Below, piece after piece: positions 8,201-13,452 of a stretch of 15,394 nt of DNA. The DNA is from B4-G1 sp964393895. Lineage in GTDB: Bacteria; Chloroflexota; Anaerolineae; B4-G1. The position numbers were made by a program, and so were the translations under genes. How positions within the stretch are numbered: the stretch's first letter is position 1; every line of letters starts with the position of its first letter. The stretch is taken from NCBI GenBank assembly GCA_964393895.1, contig CAYMWP010000113.1:1-15394 (forward strand). Direction: 5' to 3'. The notes below the pieces were generated by a model, which saw only the letters and a list, made by a program, of their open reading frames with translations, was not told the origin of the DNA and made no database searches.

Positions 8201-8300
8201 CGCCGCCGCGCGTGTTGACCATCCCCGGCCCCCACAGCGGCGCGGCGGCGAGCAGGGCCGCCAGTATCAATGTGATGAGCGGCATCCAGCGACGCATCAT
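5250..8300 (-). CDS. Large membrane protein, PTPS-related (PF10131-like) core with three C-terminal beta modules
   Basis: This is a 1016-aa protein. The N-terminal half matches the family called '6-pyruvoyl-tetrahydropterin synthase-related' membrane proteins, which look like GT-C glycosyltransferases: 'RGGGDSPFLL' (31-40) after the first helix, 'GVFPVRWMPDAAYGLGYPF' (53-71), then 'RGDSLSEF' (146-153). About ten to eleven helices end near residue 430, with two further helices at about 570-605. The tail holds three beta-rich modules at roughly 638-735, 751-862 and 892-1016. The last has the shared pattern 'DYTVFVHLFD', 'YPTSWW', 'GLYDRT' and 'LPNDRLVL'. The ATG at 8300 overlaps the preceding stop by 4 nt (ATGA), with AGGA just upstream. 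A perfect-looking 7-nt repeat array codes residues about 377-407. It probably acts in surface glycan or glycolipid assembly; donor and acceptor are unknown. Confidence 0.85.
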   Translation of the reverse strand: MMRRWMPLITLILAALLAAAPLWGPGMVNTRGGGDSPFLLQRTHQLAANLRAGVFPVRWMPDAAYGLGYPFFSYYAALPYYLAGLLVLVGVDILTALKLVQTLGFVLAALAMYGWTRGLTRSHWAAWLAAVAYNFAPFHLVNVYVRGDSLSEFYALVFYPLILWSLDRLFVSEQAGKSTSLRVTAAALAYAGLILTHNLSAAIFSPFILLYLVILAWRRKKRPWIIGVWSLLIGVLLSAWFWLPAVAELGYVQLGPSTEGYFHYSRHFRAADLVQRSLLFDYTISPDGSTPFAMGAAQAAFAALGGLALIVRGLRRRLEARRWFILIGLLLSTTMITPLSKPLWDHLPLLPVVQFPWRFLSVQALFTAAATAALASFDVSRFTLHVSRFTLHVSHFTFHVSRFTFYVLPITALLAASVLLSLHPARLPITPADVTTERLQLYELFTQNIGTTIRYEWLPNTANPRPFTSDALIEPGAPLRAIPLDGAAIEALLLERKPTRQVWRVSGEGGRIAFPLLYWPGWGAQVDGESVEVWPVAGSGYLALEIPPDEHTITLRLGRTPLRAAAEVVSLAVAVVILLTVGRSARTRHCPLLIVSLLIVVLLLALLPESDGGAENDLTMDFVHAPYLHHNPDGVDIDGVARLAGYTLSAEELAPGDTLTVTLDWSQANGPHTTTLRLVSPAAVRHDVEPLAEAITDLQSPLSNLKLPDDAPRGIYLLQLGETYLRPVRVPRGPPLSPGAPVLAPFGSEIRLLEATVAQLDSGRLAVRLAWSATRPLAANYAISLRLLDPAGQVRESLDTYPGYGFLPTSLWRPGEPVADRYILALPDDLAPGSGYHLQILLYQLSTLEPLGQARLGNFALPLQAPFEAQPIERTFSLPPLEHPVEVEFGDEVRLAGYDLEQGEGDLRLTLWWQAVRPPAGDYTVFVHLFDPNTQAIAAQSDAGPRGGAYPTSWWVEGEVVSETVTLPLLDVAPGTYRLAAGLYDRTVTRLPAITSGGERLPNDRLVLPVNVRRER
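6505..6538 (-). repeat. In-gene CATTGCC/CATTGCT-type short repeat
   Basis: On the coding strand CATTGCC, CATTGCT, AATTGTT and CATTGCT follow almost head to tail. They are translated into hydrophobic residues ('CPLLIVSLLIV') that form part of a membrane helix at about residues 587-600 of the 1016-aa protein. A weaker relative, with GTCATTGCTCATTGGAG, lies at about 7600-7630 in the same gene, also inside a helix. Confidence 0.6.
7078..7168 (-). repeat. In-gene heptamer tandem repeat (GTTTCAC), about 12-13 units
   Basis: On the coding strand GTTTCAC, GCTTCAC and ACTTCAC are repeated with strict 7-nt period; the last units drift to GTTTTAC. Three units make 21 nt, so the protein shows a 7-residue repeat 'VSRFTLH/VSRFTFH' at about residues 379-403, right before a membrane helix. 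The array keeps the reading frame open in the sense used. The unit resembles in size the heptanucleotide STRR repeats described in heterocystous cyanobacteria, though the sequence differs. Confidence 0.92.
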
Positions 8301-10312
8301 TGTTCCTGAGGTTGAAGATTGGAGATTAGAGATTTAAGCGGCGCCTCGACCCAGTCTCCGGCCGGGTTGCCCGCTTCGTCCAGCAGGTAGAGCGCCTCGC
8401 CGTTCTCCGGCTGCCAGAAACCAAAGCGCAATGCGTCGCGCTCCAGGAGCGGCTGCCCGACGCCGTCCATGTGGTGGTCGTCGTTGATGACGTCGCCCGT
8501 ACGCCAACGGGTCGTGGGGTAACGCTCATCTACTGGCTGGCTATCTCCCTGGGCGATGCGCTCCCCATCTCGCAGGTAGTGCAAAAAGACGACGTAATCC
8601 TCCGCCAGCGGGGCGGTCGCTCGCCAGCGCAGCCGCACCCGCAAACGGTCTATGTCCACCGGCCACGTTTCCACGCCGAGCAGTTCGACGCCGCCGGAAA
8701 AGCGCGCAATCGCCGGAGAGGTCGTGTCTGGGGGGGTGGCGAAGAAGGCGAGGTAGGTAGGAAAGGGGGCCGGGTCGCGGTCGCCCTGGGAGAGCGGGCC
8801 TTCTTCGAAGGTGATCTCTGCTGGCTCGGGCAAAAGCGCCCAGGCCCGCCGCCAGCCCTCGAACGGCCAGGTAAAGATCGCTGCCGGGCAGTCGGCCTGT
8901 TCCTCCTCCAGGCTTAGCGTCACCGCATCCGGCGCGGCGGTCAGGAATTGGACCGCCGGCCAATGCTCCCACAGCGCAGGGTCGAGGTAGACGGTTCTAT
9001 CGCCAGGGCCGCCGCGCACCATGCGCTCCCCGTCCCATCCCACGCCCAAGAAACCGTTGACGCGCCCGGCCAGGGCCACTGCTCCTTCCTCAAACCAATA
9101 GCCAGCCTCTGGGGCGCGGTAGTCGTAGAAGTAGGAGCCAACAGTGGCGAATAGAGCGAGAATAAGGAGTAGGGAGTAGGCGGTAGGGAGTAGGGAGTAG
9201 GGAGTGGGGGGTATCCGCTTGCCCACTTGCCCGCTTGCCCATTTGCCCACTTGCTCCAGTCCCAGCGCGGGTAAGATGACGACTGCCGGCAAGATACCTG
9301 CCGCACGCAAAAAGTGAGGCGCGTCCTCCGCCAGGAGTGTGGGGAGGCTCATCACCGCCGTCCAGATCAGGACAAATCCGGCGCTCACGTCCCGCCGCGC
9401 GCGGCGCAGAGCTATCGCCAGCCCCACGACGAAGGCTGCTCCCAACGCCGGATCAAAGATCGGCCGCCAGGGGACGTTGTGCCGCCAGATGCGATCTCCC
9501 TGCACAAAGAACATGCCCATCGTGCGCAGCGTGTGAGACCACAGTGTGCCCCAGGGATCGCCGCCGCTGATCGCCGGATTGAGGAAGGAAACCTGCCCCG
9601 GCCGGCCGAGGACGATGTCCGGGTCGAGCAGTGTGTAGACTGCCAGAGGGACGACGGCGACCAGGGCAGCGAGAGCAGCCAGGCCCAGAGTGCGTAGGGT
9701 GTATCGCGTGTTGAGTACGGTTTGCTTTGTCGCCAGCACGTAGACGCCAAAGACCAGCAGCGCCACAGGGGTAAAGCGGGCGGCGGTGTAGGTGTAAAAA
9801 GACAAGCCATAAAAAATACCGGCGAGCACCCAATGCCACGTCCCCTTGTCTCCTTTGATTCCCCGAACGGCCTGCCACACCGCCAGGGCAATGAACAGTG
9901 GCAACAGGACCGCGCGGAACCCGACCCGGCTGAGATGGACGTGCCACAGGGTCAATGCCAGCACCGCCGAGGCCAGCAGCCCCACCCGCCGGGAAAAGAG
10001 AGCGCGCCCCATCGCCGCGGTCGCCGCTATGGTGAGGAGACCGGCAAAGAAGGAGGGCAGCCGTAGGGCAAAGGGACTTTTGCCCAACACACCCACCGTC
10101 AGGGCGACCAGGTAGATGAAGAGTGGCTCCCGCCCGTTGTTGGCCGGGAAATAGAGGGAGAGGTCGCCCTTGAGGATTTGCACGGCGTCCAATCCGTGAT
10201 ATGCTTCGTCGTGGTAGAGGCCGGGCGGTATCTGACCAAAGGCGATCAGCCGCAGCGCCGCTGCCACGAGCAGTACTGTCACCATCCCCCACAGCATGCT
10301 CCGGCGGCTCAT
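8297..10312 (-). CDS. GT39/ArnT-like membrane glycosyltransferase
   Basis: This is a 671-aa GT-C type enzyme expected to use a polyprenyl-phosphate sugar at the outer membrane face. The first outer loop has 'PPGLYHDEAYHGLDA' (D35/E36, catalytic acid pair) and 'NNGREPLFIY' (about 58-67), both typical of the family. About ten helices run to residue about 400, followed by a soluble region and one beta module near the C-terminus ('RLRVRLRWRA', 'DYVVFLHYL', 'YPTTRW', 'GDVIND'). The module lacks the usual 'GLYD...LPDDRL' end, so it is shorter than in its neighbours. ATG at 10312 is preferred (GGAGGAG just upstream, sharing one base with the preceding TGA); GTG at 10315 is the alternative. Two short tandem repeats are coded at about residues 353-382. 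The C-terminal codons are themselves an AATCTCY heptamer run. Confidence 0.9.
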   Translation of the reverse strand: MSRRSMLWGMVTVLLVAAALRLIAFGQIPPGLYHDEAYHGLDAVQILKGDLSLYFPANNGREPLFIYLVALTVGVLGKSPFALRLPSFFAGLLTIAATAAMGRALFSRRVGLLASAVLALTLWHVHLSRVGFRAVLLPLFIALAVWQAVRGIKGDKGTWHWVLAGIFYGLSFYTYTAARFTPVALLVFGVYVLATKQTVLNTRYTLRTLGLAALAALVAVVPLAVYTLLDPDIVLGRPGQVSFLNPAISGGDPWGTLWSHTLRTMGMFFVQGDRIWRHNVPWRPIFDPALGAAFVVGLAIALRRARRDVSAGFVLIWTAVMSLPTLLAEDAPHFLRAAGILPAVVILPALGLEQVGKWASGQVGKRIPPTPYSLLPTAYSLLLILALFATVGSYFYDYRAPEAGYWFEEGAVALAGRVNGFLGVGWDGERMVRGGPGDRTVYLDPALWEHWPAVQFLTAAPDAVTLSLEEEQADCPAAIFTWPFEGWRRAWALLPEPAEITFEEGPLSQGDRDPAPFPTYLAFFATPPDTTSPAIARFSGGVELLGVETWPVDIDRLRVRLRWRATAPLAEDYVVFLHYLRDGERIAQGDSQPVDERYPTTRWRTGDVINDDHHMDGVGQPLLERDALRFGFWQPENGEALYLLDEAGNPAGDWVEAPLKSLISNLQPQEQ
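8311..8337 (-). repeat. AATCTCT/AATCTCC heptamer run at the 3' end of the 671-aa gene
   Basis: The coding strand reads AATCTCT, AATCTCC, AATCTTC, AACCTCA with 7-nt period and encodes the last residues 'SLISNLQPQEQ'. A related AAATCTC-rich run lies in the non-coding right flank at about 15187-15221. Confidence 0.65.
9167..9212 (-). repeat. In-gene heptamer tandem repeat (ACTCCCT), about 6 units
   Basis: The coding strand carries ACTCCCT units with few changes (ACCGCCT, ACTCCTT). In frame they give 'TPYSLLPTAYSLL' at the start of the last membrane helix of the 671-aa glycosyltransferase. Confidence 0.85.
9217..9254 (-). repeat. In-gene octamer tandem repeat (AAGTGGGC), 4-5 units
   Basis: The coding strand reads AAGTGGGC, AAATGGGC, AAGCGGGC, AAGTGGGC and a decayed fifth unit. 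It encodes 'QVGKWASGQVGKR', immediately upstream of the ACTCCCT array, so two different repeats sit side by side in the same protein loop. Confidence 0.85.
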
Positions 10313-13209
10313 CACTCCTCCCCGGCCGGCAGTGGAACGGTCAACCGGTCGTCGGGCAAGCGCCGGTCGTCCTGAAAAGCTGGCTGGCGCTCGCCATTCG
10401 CCGCGTTGTAGAGACCGACGTAGAGTGTGTAGGGGCCGGGCGGCGCGTCGGTCGGGATGGGCAGCGTGTAGTTATCCTCGACGTACTCGCCCGCCTGCCA
10501 CTGGGTGGTCAGCATACGTCCCTCCTGCGGCCAGCCGTCGGCCTGGGCTGCCAGTGAGCCATCGGCCGCTGCCAGGTGGTTGAAGACGGCATAGATGGCG
10601 GTCGGCTGTGTTGTGGCATACCAGGCATAGGTGACGCGGAGTTGACCACCTGGGCGCAGGTCTCCCTCGACGCGGTAGCCCCGCAGCCCCACCTCGTCGC
10701 CGAAATCGGCCTGAAGCGGCGTCAAGCCGCCGGGCAAGCGGCGCAGTACGGGTCGTCCCTCTACAATGATCTCGAATAGGATAGATTCTGATTTTCCCTC
10801 CATCGTCGGCCAGGGGACGCCGTCTACTCCCGCCACCTGCAAGGTGAGCCGAGCCCGGCCGGTCGGCGCGTCCGGCGGCAACATCAGCACAGTCGGCAGC
10901 GTGACCAATCGTCCCGGCGGCCACAGTGGGGCAGGATAGGCAGGGGCCAGGGAAAGGGTCTGGGTGAGCACAGGGATGTTTTGCAGGCCCAGCCAGGAGC
11001 GGTGCTCGACCCGCAGACGCATGTCGAGCGCTGGCAGTCGTTGTTCCGGCGCAAGCCAGTGCAGGGTCAGGGGAAGCGGGTGACCTTGCTGGAAGCGCAG
11101 GCCTCCCGGCTTGTGCCCGACCAGGTTCAGGCAAGTGCTGCCATTGGGCGAGCAAAACGTGGCTGCGTCGGGGTTGGGGAGGCCGTAGAGCACCGGTTGG
11201 CGGCGGTCGGGGATCTCCCGCGCGACGAGAGGTAAGTAGAGGTGGTGGTCGAGGTCGTCGCGTAGCGGCGGGGCATCAACGGGTTCGACCACGCGCCCCA
11301 CGGTCAGTGTCAGCAAGGTGACGTCCTTGACCCCGTTCACCGCGAGCGCCTGACCGCCGTTCTCATCCACCACGCGCAGGCGCAAGGTGTATTCGCCGGG
11401 CGGCGCTCCCCAGGGGATCATCAGCCCTTCGTAATCGGTGATCGTCTCGCCCGGCTCCCACTCGGAGGGGGGATAGGCCCACATTCCGGGCCGGGGATGG
11501 TCGCGCGCCCAGACGTGGCCCGCCTCGTCGGTCAGCTCTAACGTCAGCCGCACGTCTTTTTCCAAGCGGCGTAGGGGCTTCCAGTTAAAGGTCAGGCGGA
11601 GCGGTTCGCCTTCCAGCAGCGGTTCCGGCTCCCAGGCGACGCTCTCCAGAAGCAGGACGTCTCCGAACGTCACCTGTACCGGCTGCGAGGGAGCATCGGC
11701 GGGGAGGGGGGGCAGGTGGAGGCTAAAGTACCCCGTGTCCCATACCCGGTGCATGTGGGTACGCAGCCAGCCCTCGACAAAGTGGACGGGGTCCACGTCG
11801 TCCACGGCGGCGGGCAGTACCCACAGCCGATCGTACTTGGCCAATATCTGCTCCAGAATTGGCTCGGCCTCGGCTGGATCCAGGTGCGGGGGGGCGTGGC
11901 GCGGTAACGATGTGCGACGCGGCATGTCTCCCGGGTCGTAGTATTTGAACTGGGTTTTTTGCCACGGCCCGTAGAAGAGTATGAAATCGCCGCGCCGGGC
12001 GTGGGCCTGGATCGTCTCCAGGACGCGGCCATAGTTAGATCGCTCGTAGGAGATGACGTTGTACAGGCCGCTGGTCGCCAGCAGTCCCACTTCCACCAGC
12101 GCCAGGCCAAGCGAGGCGCTCCGGGCCAAGCGGCGGTCGCTGCTTTGCTTATCTTTTTTATCAGATCGGTATTTGACCAGGCGCAATGGGGCCAGGCACA
12201 AAAACGTCAGCGCCAGGGTCGCCGGGGGAATCAAAAAGATCAGGAAGCGGGGTTGGGGAGGGTGGGGCAGAGCGTAGGCCAACGCCGGCGGCAGAGTCAA
12301 CGTCAGGGCCAGCCACCCTCCGATCTCCCGGCGGTGGTACAGGGCAAAGAGCACGCCAGCGCCGATCAGGGCCAGCAGTTGATAGAGCAGACTGAAGGAG
12401 ACTCCCTGCACCGGGCTGAAGAGTATGTTGCCCAGTAGGTAGAACACCTGAAAGCGGGTCGGGGCTTGTGCGCCAAAGTGTGGCAGCAGACTATCGGCCG
12501 TCATCCGCAGGCCGGGCGAGAGCCAAAGCCAGGCCAGGCCCGCCAGCGCTGGGAGGATGTGGCCCCCACACCAGGCCAGGAAGGGTCGCCAGCGCCGGGC
12601 GAGGAGCAGGGCCAGGGGTTGCACGAGGATGAACAGAAGCAGGTAATAGTGGGTGAAGAGCGCCAGTAAGTTAACGGTCATCAAACTAACGATGGCAACA
12701 CGGCGCGGCCACTCTCTCGTCGGCAGCCAATCGCGCAGAAAGAGGATGGTCGAGAGCAGTGTCCACACGACGCCCAGGCTGTACATGCGCGCGCTGCGGA
12801 CGTGGAAGGCCAACCCCGGCACGGTGACGAGTAGAAGCGCGGGCAGGAGAGTGAGAGCGCCAGCGGGACGGTTGAGGGCCAGCCGGGCCAGCCGGCTGGT
12901 CAGCGCCAGCCCGACTATCCCGGCAGCGACGGAGAAGAAGCGCATGCTGAACTCGCCCGTACCCGCCGCCAACGTCCAGGCGTGAAGCAACAGGTAGTAG
13001 ACGGGCGGGTGCTCGCGCACCGCTTGCCTGAGATAGCGCAGGATTTCCAAGAAGGGGCGGCGGGCCACAGAGTAGGTGACCGTCTCGTCGAAAGTCAAAT
13101 CGCTGAAATCGAGCTGCCATAGCCAGAGCGACCAGGCCAGCAAAAACAGCAGGCAGCAGGCCAGCAGGACGAGCATCTTCCGGCGTTGGTTATGCACAGT
13201 GGTCTCCAT
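10312..13209 (-). CDS. GT39-like membrane glycosyltransferase with three extracytoplasmic beta modules (first gene of operon)
   Basis: This is a protein of about 965 aa of the GT-C/ArnT kind. 'DLTFDETVTYS' (FDE about 40-42) and 'REHPPVYYLLLHAW' (about 65-78) are the first-loop motifs. About ten helices end near residue 380. The tail has beta modules at roughly 515-640, 700-800 and 839-965. The last shows 'PTAIYAVFNHL', 'GLYNAANGER' and 'LPDDRLTVPL', matching the last module of the 1016-aa protein. The frame is open to a TTG at 13248, but the promoter candidate overlaps that stretch. ATG 13209 (nearly leaderless) or GTG 13197 (GGAG 6 nt upstream) is more likely. An AT-rich low-complexity patch (12141-12167) codes 'SDKKDKQSSD' before the last core helix. 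Its stop overlaps the next start. Sugar and acceptor are unknown. Confidence 0.87.
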   Translation of the reverse strand: METTVHNQRRKMLVLLACCLLFLLAWSLWLWQLDFSDLTFDETVTYSVARRPFLEILRYLRQAVREHPPVYYLLLHAWTLAAGTGEFSMRFFSVAAGIVGLALTSRLARLALNRPAGALTLLPALLLVTVPGLAFHVRSARMYSLGVVWTLLSTILFLRDWLPTREWPRRVAIVSLMTVNLLALFTHYYLLLFILVQPLALLLARRWRPFLAWCGGHILPALAGLAWLWLSPGLRMTADSLLPHFGAQAPTRFQVFYLLGNILFSPVQGVSFSLLYQLLALIGAGVLFALYHRREIGGWLALTLTLPPALAYALPHPPQPRFLIFLIPPATLALTFLCLAPLRLVKYRSDKKDKQSSDRRLARSASLGLALVEVGLLATSGLYNVISYERSNYGRVLETIQAHARRGDFILFYGPWQKTQFKYYDPGDMPRRTSLPRHAPPHLDPAEAEPILEQILAKYDRLWVLPAAVDDVDPVHFVEGWLRTHMHRVWDTGYFSLHLPPLPADAPSQPVQVTFGDVLLLESVAWEPEPLLEGEPLRLTFNWKPLRRLEKDVRLTLELTDEAGHVWARDHPRPGMWAYPPSEWEPGETITDYEGLMIPWGAPPGEYTLRLRVVDENGGQALAVNGVKDVTLLTLTVGRVVEPVDAPPLRDDLDHHLYLPLVAREIPDRRQPVLYGLPNPDAATFCSPNGSTCLNLVGHKPGGLRFQQGHPLPLTLHWLAPEQRLPALDMRLRVEHRSWLGLQNIPVLTQTLSLAPAYPAPLWPPGRLVTLPTVLMLPPDAPTGRARLTLQVAGVDGVPWPTMEGKSESILFEIIVEGRPVLRRLPGGLTPLQADFGDEVGLRGYRVEGDLRPGGQLRVTYAWYATTQPTAIYAVFNHLAAADGSLAAQADGWPQEGRMLTTQWQAGEYVEDNYTLPIPTDAPPGPYTLYVGLYNAANGERQPAFQDDRRLPDDRLTVPLPAGEE

Positions 13210-13219
13210 GTGGAGTGGC

Positions 13220-13248
13220 ATTGTAACCCAGGGGGGCGATTTGGGCAA
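13220..13248 (-). promoter_or_regulatory. Promoter candidate of the glycosyltransferase operon
   Basis: On the - strand TTGCCC (13243-13248) and TACAAT (13220-13225) are separated by exactly 17 nt. Transcription would begin near 13213, only a few bases before ATG 13209, so a leaderless start or the GTG at 13197 is implied. This is the only promoter-like pair seen upstream of the five overlapping genes. Confidence 0.55.
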
Positions 13249-13264
13249 GGCAAACGAGGCAGTA

Positions 13265-13296
13265 GCAAAGGGTCAGACGTGACCCTGACCTTTTGC
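13265..13296. promoter_or_regulatory. Palindrome between the two divergent promoters
   Basis: GCAAAGGGTCA (13265-13275) pairs with TGACCTTTTGC (13286-13296) over 11 bp with one G:T. Alternatively AGGGTCA (13269-13275) pairs with TGACCCT (13280-13286). It lies upstream of the glycosyltransferase operon promoter and of tRNA-Asp. It may be an operator, a repeat-family member or a cruciform. No T-run follows it on either strand, so a terminator is less likely. Confidence 0.5.
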
Positions 13297-13340
13297 GAGC
13301 AAAACTATCGGTGGCAGTTGACGTGAGGGAAGGGGGCAGC

Positions 13341-13369
13341 TTGACGGAATAGGAGGTTCGTGGTATGAT
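13341..13369 (+). promoter_or_regulatory. Promoter of tRNA-Asp
   Basis: TTGACG (13341-13346) and TATGAT (13364-13369) are separated by 17 nt, close to the sigma-70 consensus. The predicted transcription start is near 13376, about 4 nt before the mature tRNA 5' end. Confidence 0.8.
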
Positions 13370-13379
13370 TGCGCGGCTT

Positions 13380-13452
13380 GGGGGCGTAGTGTAGCGGTTA
13401 ACATGCCGGCCTGTCAAGCCGGAGATCGCGGGTTCGAATCCCGTCGCTCCCG
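13380..13452 (+). tRNA. tRNA-Asp (anticodon GTC)
   Basis: The cloverleaf is complete. The acceptor stem GGGGGCG (13380-13386) pairs with CGCTCCC (13445-13451), with one G:U. The anticodon stem is CCGGC (13406-13410) with GCCGG (13418-13422) around loop CTGTCAA, giving anticodon GTC at 13413-13415. The T arm has loop TTCGAAT (13433-13439). The discriminator is G at 13452 and CCA is not encoded. Its 3' half is covered on the other strand by the end of the serine recombinase gene, so the tRNA is probably the attachment site of an integrated element. Confidence 0.97.

Noticed and set aside
13249..13259. Extension of the 965-aa protein upstream to the TTG at 13248 or beyond
   Set aside because: TTG has no ribosome binding site and the promoter candidate covers this stretch; ATG 13209 or GTG 13197 fits better.
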